DNA of 64,000 bases from Methylobacterium sp. UNC378MF (GCF_900103195.1 NZ_FMWU01000004.1:202970-266969), one strand, 5' to 3'. Positions 9,698 to 21,319 are shown, counted from the first letter of the stretch. Translations and numbers: made by a program. Notes: generated from the letters alone by a model not told the origin.

Positions 9698-10984
9698 ATG
9701 AGCGGAACGGCCAGCACCTACGTCCCCAAGAGCCGGGTAGCCAAATGGTTCGAGGCGCGCCTGCCCATCGTCGGGCTGATGCATTCCTCGTTCGTGGCCT
9801 TCCCGGTCCCCCGCAACCTCAATTATTTCTGGACCTTCGGGGCGATCCTGATCGCATTCCTGGGCATCCAGATCGTCACCGGCGTCTGGCTGGCGATGCA
9901 CTACGAGCCCTCCGCGACGGGTGCCTTCAACTCCGTCGAGAAGATCATGCGCGACGTGAATTACGGATGGCTGCTGCGCTACGCGCACGCCAACGGCGCG
10001 TCGATGTTCTTCGTCGCCGTGTACCTGCACATGTTCCGCAACCTCTATTACGGGTCCTACAAGGCCCCGCGTGAGGTGCTCTACATCCTCGGCGTCGTCA
10101 TCTACCTGCTGATGATGGCCACGGCCTTCCTCGGCTACACGCTGCCCTGGGGCCAGATGAGCTTCTGGGGCGCCACCGTCATCACCAACATCCTCGCGGC
10201 AATCCCGGTGGTGGGCGACACGATCCAGACCCTGCTCTGGGGTGGTTACTCGGTCGGCAACCCGACGGTGAACCGCTTCTTCTCGCTGCACTACCTGCTG
10301 CCGTGGATGATCGCCGGCGTGGTCGTGCTGCACGTCTGGGCGCTGCATGTCACCGGCCAGAACAACCCGGTGGGCATCCCCATCAAGTCGGGCAAGGACG
10401 CGGTGCCGTTCACGCCCTACGCGACGATCAAGGATGTGTTCGCGGTCTGCGTGTTCATGATCCTGTTCTCCTGGTTCCTGTTCTACCAGCCGAACTATCT
10501 CGGCCACGCCGACAACTATATCCAGGCGAACCCGGCGGTGACGCCCGCGCACATCGTCCCGGAATGGTACTTCCTGCCGTTCTACGCGATCCTGCGTGCG
10601 GTCCCGAGCAAGCTCGGCGGCGTTATCCTGATGTTTTCGGCCGTGATCATCCTGGCCTTCGCGCCGTGGCTCGACACGTCGCGGATCCGCTCGTGCAACT
10701 ACCGGCCGCTGTACCGCCAGTTCTTCTGGGTCTTCGTCGGCGCCACGCTGCTGCTCGGCTGGCTCGGCTCGCAGCCCCCGGAGGGCGGCTACGTGCTCGC
10801 CGCGCAGGTCTGCACCGCCTACTACTTCGCGCACTTCCTGATCGTCATGCCGCTCTGCGGCCTGTTCGAGACGCCGAAGAAGCTGCCGGGCTCGATCCTC
10901 GAGAGCGTGACCGGGCCGGGCAAGCAGGTGAGCGGGTCCGGCATGCCGGCCGGCGCCGCCGCCGCTCCGACCACCAAAGGCTGA
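9698..10984 (+). CDS. petB: Cytochrome b of the bc1 complex
   Basis: A 428 aa integral membrane subunit holding haems bL and bH. Paired histidines appear in the second helix ([20 protein letters not shown]) and in the fourth ([24 protein letters not shown]). The PEWY motif ([13 protein letters not shown]) marks the Qo site. The frame is open upstream, but the ATG at 9698 follows an AGGGAGGACGG ribosome site and gives the normal N terminus. It is the single-chain form, not split as in b6f. petC follows 18 bp later. Confidence 0.97.
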   Translation: MSGTASTYVPKSRVAKWFEARLPIVGLMHSSFVAFPVPRNLNYFWTFGAILIAFLGIQIVTGVWLAMHYEPSATGAFNSVEKIMRDVNYGWLLRYAHANGASMFFVAVYLHMFRNLYYGSYKAPREVLYILGVVIYLLMMATAFLGYTLPWGQMSFWGATVITNILAAIPVVGDTIQTLLWGGYSVGNPTVNRFFSLHYLLPWMIAGVVVLHVWALHVTGQNNPVGIPIKSGKDAVPFTPYATIKDVFAVCVFMILFSWFLFYQPNYLGHADNYIQANPAVTPAHIVPEWYFLPFYAILRAVPSKLGGVILMFSAVIILAFAPWLDTSRIRSCNYRPLYRQFFWVFVGATLLLGWLGSQPPEGGYVLAAQVCTAYYFAHFLIVMPLCGLFETPKKLPGSILESVTGPGKQVSGSGMPAGAAAAPTTKG

Positions 10985-11002
10985 CGGGCTGACGACAGGA
11001 CC

Positions 11003-11914
11003 ATGAAGATGACGCGCGTCCTCTCGACGACCGCCGCGGCCGCCCTGGCGGCCCTGCTGATCGGCGCCGTGCCGGTCTCTGCCCAGGAAGGGCATGGCGG
11101 GCCGATCCCGGCCCGCGTGAACTGGAGCTTCGCCGGCGTGTTCGGCCGCTTCGACACCGCGCAGCTTCAGCGCGGCTTCCAAGTCTACAAGGAGGTCTGC
11201 TCCGCCTGCCACTCGATGAAGCTGGTCTCCTTCCGCAACCTCGCGCAGGAGGGCGGTCCGGACTTCTCGGCCGCGCAGGTCAAGGCGCTGGCCGCGACCT
11301 ATCAGGTGAAGGATGGGCCGAACGATTCCGGCGACATGTTCGAGCGGCCCGGCCGGCCGGCCGACACCTTCCCGCCGCCCTTCCCGAACGATCAGGCGGC
11401 GGCCGCGGCCAACGGCGGCAAGGCGCCGCCGGACTTCTCGGTGATCGCCAAGGCGCGGACCTTCTCCCGCGGCTCGCTCTACTTCCTGACCGACTGGCTG
11501 CCCTTCGTCGGCTACTCGGAGCACGGGCCCGACTACATCCACGCGCTGCTCAACGGCTACGAGGAGGCGCCGAAGGATTTCGCGGTGCCGGAGGGCGGCC
11601 ACTACAACAAGTACTATCCCGGCCACATCATCGCGATGCCGCCGCCGATCACCGACGGGCAGGTCTCCTACCCGAAGAACGATCAGGGCCAGCCGGTCGT
11701 CCCCGAGACGGTCGACCAGTACGGCAAGGATGTCTCGGCCTTCCTGATGTGGGCAGCCGAGCCGCACATGATGGACCGCAAGGCCCTGGGCTTCCGGGTG
11801 ATCCTGTTCCTGATCATCCTGTCGGGGCTGCTCTACTACGTGAAGAAGAAGGTCTGGGCCGATGTCGGCGGCGAGGTCCATGGCCTCCAGCCGGAGCTGC
11901 ACAAGACCTACTGA
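11003..11914 (+). CDS. petC: Cytochrome c1 of the bc1 complex
   Basis: A 303 aa haem protein of complex III. The Sec signal peptide ends near residue 30 (VPVSAQ). CSACHSMK (near residue 70) is the c-type haem attachment site, and MPPP within GHIIAMPPPITDG supplies the expected distal methionine. A C-terminal membrane anchor (FRVILFLIILSGLLYYVKKKVW) fixes it to the inner membrane facing the periplasm. It is the last gene of petABC and is followed at once by a strong intrinsic terminator. Confidence 0.97.
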   Translation: MKMTRVLSTTAAAALAALLIGAVPVSAQEGHGGPIPARVNWSFAGVFGRFDTAQLQRGFQVYKEVCSACHSMKLVSFRNLAQEGGPDFSAAQVKALAATYQVKDGPNDSGDMFERPGRPADTFPPPFPNDQAAAAANGGKAPPDFSVIAKARTFSRGSLYFLTDWLPFVGYSEHGPDYIHALLNGYEEAPKDFAVPEGGHYNKYYPGHIIAMPPPITDGQVSYPKNDQGQPVVPETVDQYGKDVSAFLMWAAEPHMMDRKALGFRVILFLIILSGLLYYVKKKVWADVGGEVHGLQPELHKTY

Positions 11915-11940
11915 GGCGGGGCAGACCGTTTCGCTGTTCG

Positions 11941-11974
11941 GATGGGCCTCCCTCGGGAGGTCCATCTTTTTTTT
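11941..11974 (+). terminator. Intrinsic terminator of petABC
   Basis: An 11 bp stem (11941-11951 with 11956-11966, one G-U pair) closes a CTCG tetraloop and is followed directly by eight T residues (11967-11974). It sits 26 bp after the petC stop codon. It is the clearest factor-independent terminator in the window. Confidence 0.92.
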
Positions 11975-12035
11975 GGTCGGCTCTCCATGCTACCGCTCGC
12001 CCGCCGCGACGGTCCTCCTTCCGACACCGCCCGTC

Positions 12036-12171
12036 CCCTGCACCACCTCATCCTGAGGTGACCGTGTCAGCGGGCCTCGAAGGAGGGCTCCAGGGATCAA
12101 AGCGGCTTCTGGAGGTCTCCTTCGAGGCCTCCGCATTGCTCCGGCACCTCAGGATGAGGTGCCGGGTGGGA
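12036..12171. repeat. Dispersed nested inverted repeat, copy 1
   Basis: A long interrupted palindrome between petC and mtnP. Its outer arms are a perfect 17 bp inverted repeat (12044-12060 and 12145-12161, built on CCTCATCCTGAGG). An inner pair of 13 bp (12073-12085 and 12117-12129, GGCCTCGAAGGAG) and a third CTCCAG/CTGGAG pair nest inside it. Copies recur near 23511, 25185 and 32668. It would fold into one long cruciform or RNA hairpin. Confidence 0.85.
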
Positions 12172-12213
12172 TAGGCCGCGCTGCCGAGGCGCCGCGTGTT
12201 GAGGGATTCCGGC

Positions 12214-13089
<876 letters not shown>

Positions 13090-13173
13090 CCGCCCGCCCT
13101 TTCCAATCCGCGGCGAGTCCCTCTAGAAGGCGCGGGCGGCCGAAGCCGCCCCCGACGCGAAGTCCAGACCGAA

Positions 13174-13761
13174 ATGCGCAGCGCCTCCATCAGCCGGAAG
13201 ACCGCGGAAACCGATATCGCGGTCACCGTTTCCCTCGACGGAACCGGGCGGTCGAACATCGCCACCGGCATCGGCTTCCTCGACCACATGCTGGACCTGC
13301 TGGCGCGGCACGCCCTGTTCGATCTGGACGTGAAGGTCGACGGCGACCTGCACATCGACCAGCACCACTCGGCCGAGGATTGCGGCATCGCCCTCGGCCA
13401 GGCCTTCGCGAAGGCGCTCGGCGACAAGCGCGGCGTCACGCGCTACGCGGACATCCACCTTCCGATGGACGAGGCGCTGACCCGGGTCTGCGTCGACATC
13501 TCGGGCCGTCCCTTCCTCGTATTCCGCACCGCGTTCCGGGTGGAGAAGATCGGAAATTTCGACACCGAGCTCGTGCGCGAGTGGTTCCAGGCCTTCGCGA
13601 TGAATGCCGGCCTGACCCTCCACGTGGAGACCCTCTACGGCGACAACGCGCACCACATCGCGGAGAGCTGCTACAAGGGGCTGGCCCGGGCCTTGCGGAA
13701 GGCCGTGGCGATCGATCCGCGGGAGGAGGGGCGCGTTCCCTCCACCAAGGGCTCCCTGTAG
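13174..13761 (+). CDS. hisB: Imidazoleglycerol-phosphate dehydratase
   Basis: A 195 aa monofunctional HisB (no phosphatase domain) that dehydrates imidazole glycerol phosphate in histidine synthesis. The metal-binding motifs are [28 protein letters not shown] and [13 protein letters not shown]. It leads the his cluster here (hisB, a DUF2628 gene, hisH, hisA, hisF). Earlier-pathway his genes are not in the window. Confidence 0.97.
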   Translation: MRSASISRKTAETDIAVTVSLDGTGRSNIATGIGFLDHMLDLLARHALFDLDVKVDGDLHIDQHHSAEDCGIALGQAFAKALGDKRGVTRYADIHLPMDEALTRVCVDISGRPFLVFRTAFRVEKIGNFDTELVREWFQAFAMNAGLTLHVETLYGDNAHHIAESCYKGLARALRKAVAIDPREEGRVPSTKGSL

Positions 13762-13828
13762 ACCTGTTGTCATCGGGCGCCCCGATCGGCCACGCGGCCG
13801 TCGCGGCGCACGCTCTCGGAGTTTCGCG

Positions 13829-14314
13829 ATGCGGATGCGCAGCTACACGCTCCACCTGCCGGCCGACGCACGGCCCGGCGAGTCGATCGGGCTCGACCGG
13901 GCTCTGCTCGTTCGGGACGGCTTCTCCTGGCCGGCCTTCGCCTTCACGGTGCTGTGGTTCCTGTTTCACCGTCTCTGGGTCGCCGCCCTGCTCGTGCTCG
14001 TCGGCCTTGCGGCGTTGGCCGTGGCCGGTATCGCGCTCGGGCTTTCGGCCCGTTCCGCGCTGATCGCTACCCTGCTGGCCGCCTGGCTGATCGGCCTCGA
14101 AGCCTCGAGCCTGCGCCGATGGACCCTGGCGCGGCGCGGCTGGCCGGCGCGCGACGCCGTGATCGCCGCGACGCACGAGGAGGCCGAGGCCCGGGCCCTG
14201 AATCGCTGGCTCGAGGCGAGCCCGACCGCGCCGCGGGCCCCGTTCCCGAGCGGCCCCAGCCGGCGGACCGAGCCGGTGATCGGGCTGTTCCCCGCCCAGG
14301 AAGGCGCCCGGTGA
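13829..14314 (+). CDS. DUF2628 family membrane protein
   Basis: A 161 aa protein of a family without known function. After ~30 residues starting [11 protein letters not shown] come two or three hydrophobic segments ([32 protein letters not shown], then [18 protein letters not shown]). The family signature follows: [34 protein letters not shown]. It sits between hisB and hisH. From memory, DUF2628 genes are often found inside alphaproteobacterial his clusters, so co-transcription is likely even though it is not a known histidine enzyme. Confidence 0.85.
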   Translation: MRMRSYTLHLPADARPGESIGLDRALLVRDGFSWPAFAFTVLWFLFHRLWVAALLVLVGLAALAVAGIALGLSARSALIATLLAAWLIGLEASSLRRWTLARRGWPARDAVIAATHEEAEARALNRWLEASPTAPRAPFPSGPSRRTEPVIGLFPAQEGAR

Positions 14315-14333
14315 GTTCCCGGGCGAGACGCGC

Positions 14334-14993
14334 ATGAGCACCGAGACCGTTGCGATCATCGATTACGGGTCGGGCAACCTCCACTCCGCCGCCAAGGCTT
14401 TCGAGCGCGCCGCCCGCGAGGGCGGTTCCGATGCCCGGATCCGCCTGACCTCGGACCCGGACGTCGTGGCCTCCGCCGACCGTGTCGTCCTGCCCGGTGT
14501 CGGCGCCTTCGCGGATTGCCGCCGCGGGCTCGACGCCGTCCCCGGCATGGTCGAGGCGATGACGCAGGTCGCGCACGGGGCCGGCCGGCCGTTCCTCGGG
14601 ATCTGCGTGGGGATGCAGCTCCTGGCCAGCCGTGGCCTCGAATACACGACCACGCCCGGGCTCGGCTGGATCCCCGGTGATGTCGGCCCGATCCGGCCGT
14701 CGGACCCGGCCCTCAAGGTCCCCCATATGGGCTGGAACACCCTGCGGACCGAGCGCGACCACGCGCTGCTCGCCGGCATTCCCACCGGCGAAGACGGGCT
14801 GCACGCATACTTCGTCCATAGCTACGCGCTGGATGCGGAGCGCCCTGACGACGTGGTGGCGCGCGCCGAGTACGGCGGCCCGGTCACCGCTCTCGTCGCC
14901 CGCGACAACGTCGCCGGCACGCAGTTCCACCCCGAAAAGAGCCAGCGGCTGGGCCTCGCGCTCATCGCCAACTTCCTGAACTGGCGCCCGTGA
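14334..14993 (+). CDS. hisH: Imidazole glycerol phosphate synthase, glutaminase
   Basis: A 219 aa class I glutamine amidotransferase that hydrolyses glutamine and channels ammonia to HisF. The catalytic Cys is in GICVGMQLL, and the His/Glu pair is in [13 protein letters not shown]. The N terminus [20 protein letters not shown] is typical. It is separated from hisF by hisA, the common alphaproteobacterial order, and starts 19 bp after the DUF2628 gene. Confidence 0.96.
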   Translation: MSTETVAIIDYGSGNLHSAAKAFERAAREGGSDARIRLTSDPDVVASADRVVLPGVGAFADCRRGLDAVPGMVEAMTQVAHGAGRPFLGICVGMQLLASRGLEYTTTPGLGWIPGDVGPIRPSDPALKVPHMGWNTLRTERDHALLAGIPTGEDGLHAYFVHSYALDAERPDDVVARAEYGGPVTALVARDNVAGTQFHPEKSQRLGLALIANFLNWRP

Positions 14994-15030
14994 GCGCCGT
15001 TCGGCCCAGGCAAGAAGGACGGAAGCGCCC

Positions 15031-15774
15031 GTGATCCTGTACCCGGCGATCGACCTGAAAGAGGGGCGGTGCGTCCGCCTCATCCAGGGGGACATGGCGC
15101 AGGCCAAGGTCTTCGGCGACGACCCGGCCGCGCAGGCCGCGATCTTCGAGGCGCAGGGCTTCTCCTGGCTCCACGTGGTCGATCTCGACGGCGCCTTCGC
15201 GGGCGCGCCGCGAAACGCGGAGGCCGTCGACGCGATCCTCGCGCGGGTGACGATCCCGGTCCAGCTCGGCGGCGGCATCCGCGAGATGAAGACTCTGGAG
15301 GGCTGGCTGAGCAAGGGCGTCGCCCGGGCGATCATCGGCACCGCTGCGGTGCGCGATCCCGGATTCGTGCGGGAGGCCGCCCGCAAGTATCCCGGGAAGA
15401 TCGCGGTCGGAATCGACGCCAAGGACGGCCGCGTCGCGGTCGAGGGCTGGGCCCAGACCTCCAGCATGACCGCGGAGGAGCTGGGGCGGCGCTTCGAGGA
15501 CGCCGGTGTCGCGGCGATCATCTACACCGACATCGCCCGGGACGGGATCCTGAAGGGCCTCAACGTCGAGATGACCCTGGCGCTCGCCCAGGCCGTGCGC
15601 ATCCCGGTGATCGCGTCGGGCGGCCTCGCCTCGATCGACGACGTGCACCGCCTGCTGCAGCCGGATTGCGCCCTGATCGCCGGCGCGATCACGGGGCGGG
15701 CGCTCTACGACGGCCGCATCGATCCGGAGGCGGCGCTGACCGCGATCGCTGCGGCGCGCGGCCCGGCGGCGTGA
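15031..15774 (+). CDS. hisA: ProFAR isomerase
   Basis: A 247 aa (beta/alpha)8-barrel enzyme that isomerises ProFAR to PRFAR in histidine synthesis. The N-terminal catalytic Asp is in [14 protein letters not shown], and the C-terminal one is in [12 protein letters not shown]. The paired phosphate-binding loops are GGGIR and ASGGLAS. The start codon is GTG at 15031, preceded by AAGGACGGAAG as ribosome site. Confidence 0.96.
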   Translation: MILYPAIDLKEGRCVRLIQGDMAQAKVFGDDPAAQAAIFEAQGFSWLHVVDLDGAFAGAPRNAEAVDAILARVTIPVQLGGGIREMKTLEGWLSKGVARAIIGTAAVRDPGFVREAARKYPGKIAVGIDAKDGRVAVEGWAQTSSMTAEELGRRFEDAGVAAIIYTDIARDGILKGLNVEMTLALAQAVRIPVIASGGLASIDDVHRLLQPDCALIAGAITGRALYDGRIDPEAALTAIAAARGPAA

Positions 15775-15806
15775 TATCCAGAGGCTCGCGACATGAGACG
15801 CCGCCC

Positions 15807-16610
15807 GTGCTGAAGATCCGCATCATCCCCTGCCTCGACGTGAAGGACGGGCGCGTCGTGAAGGGCGTGCGCTTCGAGGGCCTGCGCGACGCCGGCGACC
15901 CCGTCGAGGCCGCCAAGGTTTACGACGCGGCCGGCGCCGACGAGCTGTGCTTCCTCGACATCACCGCGAGCCGCGAGGCCCGCGGCACGCTGCTCGACAT
16001 CGTCAGCCGGACCGCCGAGGCCTGCTTCATGCCGCTCACCGTCGGCGGCGGCGTCCGTACCGTCGAGGACGTGCGCGCCCTGCTGCTCGCGGGCGCCGAC
16101 AAGGTCGCGATCAACACCGCGGCCGTGAAGGATCCCGACCTCGTCGCCCGCGCTGCCGAGAAGTTCGGCGCCCAGTGCATCGTTGTGGCGATCGATGCCA
16201 AGCGCGTCTCGCCCCCCGGCGCGCCTGCCGCCTGGGAGATCTTCACCCATGGCGGCCGCGACCCGACGGGGATCGACGCCGTGGCCTTCGCGCGGCTGGT
16301 GGCCGGAAAGGGCGCCGGCGAGCTGCTCGTCACCTCCATGGACAAGGACGGGACCCGCTCCGGCTACGACCTCGCCCTGACGCGGGCGATCAGCGACGCC
16401 GTCACCGTGCCGGTGATCGCCTCGGGCGGCGTCGGCGGTCTCGACGACCTCGTGGCCGGCGTGGCCGAGGGCGGCGCCAGCGCCGTGCTGGCGGCCTCCA
16501 TCTTCCATTTCGGGCAGGCAAGCGTCGCCGAGGCGAAGGCGCACATGGCGGCGGCGGGCCTCGCCATGCGCCTCGACGGCCCGGCCTCTTCCGCGAGGGC
16601 GCCCCTGTGA
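15807..16610 (+). CDS. hisF: Imidazole glycerol phosphate synthase, cyclase
   Basis: A 267 aa barrel subunit that joins HisH-derived ammonia to PRFAR, giving imidazole glycerol phosphate and AICAR. Catalytic Asp residues are in [15 protein letters not shown] and [13 protein letters not shown]. Phosphate loops are GGGVRT and ASGGVGG. The start is GTG at 15807 ([11 protein letters not shown]). An ATG 14 bp upstream is out of frame and stops at once. Its stop codon overlaps the start of the dihydroorotase-like gene (GTGA), so the two are translationally coupled. Confidence 0.96.
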   Translation: MLKIRIIPCLDVKDGRVVKGVRFEGLRDAGDPVEAAKVYDAAGADELCFLDITASREARGTLLDIVSRTAEACFMPLTVGGGVRTVEDVRALLLAGADKVAINTAAVKDPDLVARAAEKFGAQCIVVAIDAKRVSPPGAPAAWEIFTHGGRDPTGIDAVAFARLVAGKGAGELLVTSMDKDGTRSGYDLALTRAISDAVTVPVIASGGVGGLDDLVAGVAEGGASAVLAASIFHFGQASVAEAKAHMAAAGLAMRLDGPASSARAPL

Positions 16611-17911
16611 GCAGCTACCTTCTGGCGAACGCCAACCTCCTCGATCCCGCGACCGGCCGCGAGACCGCCGGCGCGGTGCTGGTGCGGGACGGCCGCATCG
16701 CCGACATCGCCGCCGGTGCAGCGCCGGGCGCCCCGGCCGACGCGAAGCACATCGACTGCGCCGGCCGCGTCCTGACCCCCGGGCTGATCGATATGCGCGC
16801 CTTCGTGGGCGAGCCGGGGGCCGAGCACCGCGAGACCCTGGCCTCGGCGAGCGCCGCGGCGGCCGCGGGCGGCGTCACGACGCTCGTCTGCATGCCCGAC
16901 ACCAACCCGGTGATCGACGAGCCGGCCATCGTCGACTTCGTGCTCCGCCGCGCCCGCGACACGGCGAGCGTCAACGTCCTGCCGGCGGCCGCCATCACCA
17001 AGGGGCTCGCCGGCCGGGAGATGACCGAGTTCGGCCTCCTCAAGGAGGCCGGCGCGGTCGCCTTTACGGACGGGCTCCGGGCGGTGGCGAACGCCCAGGT
17101 GCTGCGCCGCGCCCTGACTTACGCCCGGGATTTCGATGCCCTGATCATGCAGCATGTCGAGGAATCCGCCCTCGTCGCCGAGGGCGTGATGAACGAGGGC
17201 GAACTCGCCTCGCGCCTCGGGCTGATGGGGATCCCCCGCGAGGCCGAGACCGTGATGCTGGAACGGGACATCCGCCTCGTGCGGCTGACCGGCGCCCGCT
17301 ACCACGCGGCGATGATCTCCTGCGCCGACTCGGTGGACATCGTCCGCCGGGCCAAGCAGGACGGCCTGCCGGTCACCTGCGGCGTCTCGGTGAACAACCT
17401 CGTCCTCAACGAGAACGACATCGGCCATTACCGCACCTTCTGCCGGCTCTCGCCGCCCCTGCGTCACGAGACCGACCGGCAGGCGGTGGTGCGCGCCCTC
17501 GACGAGGGCGTTATCGACGTGGTCGTGTCCGACCACAACCCGCAGGACGTCGAGACCAAGCGCCTGCCCTTCGCCGAGGCGGCGGACGGGGCACTGGGCA
17601 TCGAGACGCTGCTCGGGGCCTCGCTCCGCCTCGTCCATACCGGCGACCTGGCGCTGCCCAAGCTCATCGCGGCGCTCACGGTGAATCCGGCACGGATCCT
17701 CGGCCGCGAGGCCGGACGGCTGGCGGTCGGCGCTCCCGCCGACCTGGTCCTGATCGATCCCGATCTGCCCTACGTCCTCGACAAGCGCCGGCTGAAGTCG
17801 CGCTCGAAGAACTCCCCGTTCGACGAGGCGCGCCTCCAGGGCGCGGCGGTTCTCACGCTGGCCGGCGGCCGGATCGTCCATGCGGTCGACGACCTCGCGG
17901 CCGCCGCATGA
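16607..17911 (+). CDS. Dihydroorotase-like protein, probably non-catalytic
   Basis: A 434 aa amidohydrolase-fold protein of the multifunctional-complex dihydroorotase type. The scaffold motifs are present ([51 protein letters not shown]). The HxH metal motif that should follow TPGLID is replaced by [10 protein letters not shown], and the usual TDHAPH site reads SDHNPQ. I therefore expect no zinc-dependent activity and a PyrX-like structural role with aspartate carbamoyltransferase. pyrB is not next to it here: it is coupled to hisF upstream (GTGA overlap) and to plsY downstream (ATGA overlap). A separate active dihydroorotase should exist elsewhere in the genome. Confidence 0.82.
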   Translation: MSSYLLANANLLDPATGRETAGAVLVRDGRIADIAAGAAPGAPADAKHIDCAGRVLTPGLIDMRAFVGEPGAEHRETLASASAAAAAGGVTTLVCMPDTNPVIDEPAIVDFVLRRARDTASVNVLPAAAITKGLAGREMTEFGLLKEAGAVAFTDGLRAVANAQVLRRALTYARDFDALIMQHVEESALVAEGVMNEGELASRLGLMGIPREAETVMLERDIRLVRLTGARYHAAMISCADSVDIVRRAKQDGLPVTCGVSVNNLVLNENDIGHYRTFCRLSPPLRHETDRQAVVRALDEGVIDVVVSDHNPQDVETKRLPFAEAADGALGIETLLGASLRLVHTGDLALPKLIAALTVNPARILGREAGRLAVGAPADLVLIDPDLPYVLDKRRLKSRSKNSPFDEARLQGAAVLTLAGGRIVHAVDDLAAAA

Positions 17912-18513
17912 TGCTTCCGGAGCTCGCGACCCCGGCCGCCCTCGGCGGCCTCGCCCTCGGCTACGCCCTGGGCTCGATCCCGTTCGGGCTGATCCTGACG
18001 AAGTTCGCAGGCCTCGGCGACGTGCGGGCCATCGGCTCGGGTAATATCGGCGCCACCAACGTGCTGCGGACCGGTCGGAAAGGCCTCGCCGCCGCGACCC
18101 TACTGGGCGACGCCCTCAAGGGGACGGCCGCCGTCCTGATCGCCTGCCAGCTGGGCGAAGGCCCGGCGCTGGCCGCCGGGCTCGGCGCCTTCCTGGGCCA
18201 TCTTTTCCCGATCTGGCTGGGCTTCAAGGGCGGGAAGGGGGTTGCGACGTTCATCGGCGTGCTCCTCGCCTTCAGCCCGCCCGCCCTCGCAGTCTTCGCG
18301 GCGATCTGGCTGGGGCTCGCCTTCGCGCTCAAATACTCGTCGCTGGCAGCGCTCGCCGCATCCGCGGCCACGCCCCTGGCGCTGTGGGCACTCGGAGCTC
18401 CGGCGCAAGCGTTGCTGTTCTTGCTCCTCGGCCTTCTGCTATGGTGGAAGCACGCGCCCAACATCCGCCGACTCGCGTCCGGCACCGAGGGGCGCATCGG
18501 CCAGAAAGGCTGA
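17908..18513 (+). CDS. plsY: Acyl-phosphate:glycerol-3-phosphate acyltransferase
   Basis: A 201 aa inner-membrane enzyme that moves acyl groups from acyl-phosphate to glycerol-3-phosphate, the first step of phospholipid synthesis. Its three loop motifs are [25 protein letters not shown] and the glycine-rich [12 protein letters not shown]. About five hydrophobic segments are visible. It overlaps the preceding gene by 4 bp and precedes dprA, the familiar alphaproteobacterial pyrC-plsY-dprA order. Confidence 0.95.
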   Translation: MMLPELATPAALGGLALGYALGSIPFGLILTKFAGLGDVRAIGSGNIGATNVLRTGRKGLAAATLLGDALKGTAAVLIACQLGEGPALAAGLGAFLGHLFPIWLGFKGGKGVATFIGVLLAFSPPALAVFAAIWLGLAFALKYSSLAALAASAATPLALWALGAPAQALLFLLLGLLLWWKHAPNIRRLASGTEGRIGQKG

Positions 18514-18549
18514 GCGCGCGCCGACGGCGCGGACCTTTGGGGGTGGTGG

Positions 18550-19761
18550 ATGCAGCTCACCGATGCCCAGCGGCTCGACTGGCTGCGGCTGATCCGAACC
18601 GAGGGCGTCGGGCCGCGAAGCTTCCGAAGACTCATCAACCGCTTCGGCGGCGCAGCCGCCGCCCTCGATGCCCTGCCGGACCTCACCGCCCGCCAGGGGA
18701 GACGGATCACGCCGCCGACGCGGAGTGAAGCCGAGGACGAGATCGCGGCGCTCGTCCGTCTTGGCGGTCGGCTGATTGCCACGGGCGAGGCGGATTACCC
18801 CAGGCTACTCACCCAGGTCGATGCGGCGCCGCCGCTCCTGGCCCTGCGCGGCGCTCCCATCCTCAACCGGCCCGCCGCCGCGCTCGTCGGCTCGCGCAAT
18901 GCCTCGACGGCCGGGCTCGCCTTTACGGAGCGGCTGGCCCGGGGACTCGGTGAGGCCGGCCTGACGGTGGTCTCCGGCCTCGCCCGCGGGATCGACGCCC
19001 GGGCCCACAGGGCCAGCCTGCAAACCGGGACGATCGCCGTCATGGCCGGCGGTCAGGACCGGATCTATCCCGCGAGCCATGCCGCCCTGGTCGAGGCGAT
19101 CCTGGGGGAGGGGGGCGCCGTCCTCGCCGAGATGCCCATGGGCTGGGAACCCCGTGGGCGCGACTTCCCCCGCCGCAACCGCATCATCTCCGGCCTGTCC
19201 TACGGGACCGTCGTGATCGAAGCCGCCCGCCGCTCCGGGTCGCTGATCACGGCGCGCTACGCCCTGGAACAGAATCGGGAGGTCTTCGCTGTCCCGGGTT
19301 CGCCCCTCGACCCGCGCGCCGAGGGCACGAACGACCTGATCCGCCAGGGCGCTGCCCTCGTCTCCGAGGTCTCCCACATCCTCGAGGTGCTCGGCCCGAT
19401 CATCGAGCGCGGCCCGGACGCGGACGCGGCGCCCGCGCGCGAACGGCCGGACCTCGCCGAGCAGCCGGATTTCTGGGACGAGATCGAACTCGACGGGCCC
19501 GGCGGGGACCTCGACCCGACACCGCGTCAGCGCGCGTCCGCGCTCTTCGACCGCCCGGCCTGCGCGGACGCGCCACCCGAGCCCGAGGATGACCGGGCCC
19601 GGATCGTGGCGCTGCTCGGCCCAAGCCCGGTCGGCACCGACGAGCTGGCGCGGACTGCCGGCGTCGGCGCCCGGATCGTGCAGAGCGTGCTGCTGGAACT
19701 CGAACTCGACGGACGGATCGAGCGCCACGGCAGCGGCACGGTCTCCCTGGTCAGTCGTTGA
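18550..19761 (+). CDS. dprA: DNA-processing protein DprA
   Basis: A 403 aa single-strand DNA-binding protein that loads RecA during natural transformation. An N-terminal helix-hairpin region ([22 protein letters not shown]) precedes the Rossmann core with [38 protein letters not shown] and [11 protein letters not shown]. The C-terminal ~65 residues form a winged-helix tail ([23 protein letters not shown]). Its end overlaps the convergent ruvX gene by 11 bp. Confidence 0.95.
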   Translation: MQLTDAQRLDWLRLIRTEGVGPRSFRRLINRFGGAAAALDALPDLTARQGRRITPPTRSEAEDEIAALVRLGGRLIATGEADYPRLLTQVDAAPPLLALRGAPILNRPAAALVGSRNASTAGLAFTERLARGLGEAGLTVVSGLARGIDARAHRASLQTGTIAVMAGGQDRIYPASHAALVEAILGEGGAVLAEMPMGWEPRGRDFPRRNRIISGLSYGTVVIEAARRSGSLITARYALEQNREVFAVPGSPLDPRAEGTNDLIRQGAALVSEVSHILEVLGPIIERGPDADAAPARERPDLAEQPDFWDEIELDGPGGDLDPTPRQRASALFDRPACADAPPEPEDDRARIVALLGPSPVGTDELARTAGVGARIVQSVLLELELDGRIERHGSGTVSLVSR

Positions 19762-20257
19762 GGAAGTCGTCGTCGGTGTCCGCGTCGGCGTCGGCGAGGT
19801 TGCGCATGACGTCGAGGCAGCCTTGGAGGATGTAGGCGGCGGCCAGCTTGTCCACGAGCTCGCCGCGCCGCGCCCGCGAGGCATCGGCCTCGATCAACGC
19901 CCGCGTGACCACGGCGGTCGACAGGCGCTCGTCGAAGAAGACGTGGGGCAGGGGGCAGATCGGCGCGAGGTTGCGCATGAAGGCGCGGGTTGACTGCACC
20001 CGCGGCCCCTCGCTGCCATCCATGTTGAGCGGCAGCCCGACCACCAGGCCGCCGACCGCATGTTGCCGGCACAGGGCGGCGAGCCGCTGCGCGTCGGGGG
20101 TGAACTTCACCCGCCGGATCGTTTCCAGAGGTGTGGCGATCTGCCGTCCGAGATCCGACAGGGCGAGCCCGATCGTCTTGGTGCCGAGATCGATGCCGAT
20201 CAGCCGGGCGCCGCCGCGGGATTCGGCCGCAAAGGCCCGGATCGCGTCGAAGTTCAT
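19751..20257 (-). CDS. ruvX: Holliday junction resolvase-like YqgF
   Basis: A 168 aa RNase H-fold protein. Motifs are [16 protein letters not shown] (near residue 18), [15 protein letters not shown] and [15 protein letters not shown], ending with [14 protein letters not shown]. Relatives act in pre-16S rRNA 5'-end processing or junction resolution. The start is the ATG at 20257. The frame is open far upstream, but that part is the neighbouring gene's antiphase. It overlaps the upstream SMI1/KNR4-like gene by 4 bp (ATGA) and ends inside the 3' end of dprA. Confidence 0.93.
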   Translation of the reverse strand: MNFDAIRAFAAESRGGARLIGIDLGTKTIGLALSDLGRQIATPLETIRRVKFTPDAQRLAALCRQHAVGGLVVGLPLNMDGSEGPRVQSTRAFMRNLAPICPLPHVFFDERLSTAVVTRALIEADASRARRGELVDKLAAAYILQGCLDVMRNLADADADTDDDFLND

Positions 20258-20823
20258 GACTTCGCCTGTGCGGCGCGCGCCAGGGTGGCCTCGGTGATGC
20301 CCTCGAACCGGGCGGGCAGGGGCTCCGCGCCCGGTCCGAGAACCAGGGCCGCGGACGGCCCGGTGATCCGCTTGAAGAAATCGTCGAGGCTCTCGCCGCC
20401 GAACCGCACCGTTTCCAGGTCGGGCGCGAGCAGCCAGATATCGTACTCCCCGTCGGTCCCGGAGACGTCCCAGAACAGGAAGCTGCCATCCTCGCCCGCG
20501 CCGAAGAAGCAGGCGCGCTCGACCACGCTGGCCTCGCCGCCCTCGACGTCGAAGCGGTGCGGCTCCGATCCCGCCTCCAGCATCGCGACGGCCGCGCCGA
20601 CGCTGTGGGCGATGAGGCCCGCCTGGCTCACCAGATCGCAGGCTTCGAACGGCGCCGGCACCGCGACGCGGAACTGTCCCGCCGCCACGCCGACCCCGCA
20701 GGTCTCGCAGAAGGCGCGATAGGAGGCCGGCAGGGAAAAGCCCAGCGCCTCGGCCGCCCGGTCGAGGACCGCCGCGTCCGGAACGAAGCCCGGCGCGAGA
20801 TCCTCGAAAACCTGCTTCCACAT
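20254..20823 (-). CDS. SMI1/KNR4 (SUKH)-like protein
   Basis: A 189 aa protein with the SMI1/KNR4 pattern. An amphipathic start ([45 protein letters not shown]) matches the LGxxLPxxYRxFLxxxNG-type signature. Later come [20 protein letters not shown] and LDDFFKRI. In bacteria the fold is common among toxin-immunity proteins, but no toxin gene is nearby. It is instead coupled to ruvX by a 4 bp overlap, which suggests a housekeeping link. The start is set at MWKQV, seven residues inside the longest frame. Confidence 0.7.
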   Translation of the reverse strand: MWKQVFEDLAPGFVPDAAVLDRAAEALGFSLPASYRAFCETCGVGVAAGQFRVAVPAPFEACDLVSQAGLIAHSVGAAVAMLEAGSEPHRFDVEGGEASVVERACFFGAGEDGSFLFWDVSGTDGEYDIWLLAPDLETVRFGGESLDDFFKRITGPSAALVLGPGAEPLPARFEGITEATLARAAQAKS

Positions 20824-20996
20824 CGCTCCCGCTCCACCGTCCACAGGCTTCAGCTCCTCAGCAGATCGCCCCCGGTGCGCGCGGAGCCGTTCGCGTCTAG
20901 GTAGGTTAATGATCCGTTAAACCACGCTCTTAGGGGCATGCCTTGTCGACGAACGGCCAGCTCTCCTGTTCCGCCCCGTCCGGATCCCGGCGGGCG

Positions 20997-21137
20997 ATGC
21001 CGCGCAAGCATCGCTGGATGCTGCTCCTCGCCTTCGAGATCCTGATCGCGGGCTTCACCCAAGCCATGATCCAGCCGGTCCGGCAACAGGGAATCACCAT
21101 CGAAATGTCGGTGACGCCCCACCACGTGGTCACCTGA
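20997..21137 (+). CDS. Possible small membrane protein, unknown
   Basis: A 46 aa frame ([28 protein letters not shown]...) with a basic N terminus and a single hydrophobic stretch that could span the membrane, then a short polar tail. An in-frame TTG at 20943 would add 18 residues. The AT content just upstream (around 20897-20940) is higher than in nearby genes, as expected for a promoter. I recognise no family. It may be a real small protein or chance. Confidence 0.35.
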   Translation: MPRKHRWMLLLAFEILIAGFTQAMIQPVRQQGITIEMSVTPHHVVT

Positions 21138-21319
21138 CAGGCCCTCGGGAGCCCTGTCGCCCGCCGACCCCATTCGGGTGTCTCCGCGCGGAGCGGCGAT
21201 CCCCGATGCCGGCGCGGGCCGCGTGCCCGCCTCCGCCCGCGTTGCGGCGCGTCGAGAGCCGATGCTATAGCCCGACCGACTTCGGGAGCGTGATCCCGGG
21301 CAGGGGCGAACGGGACGGC

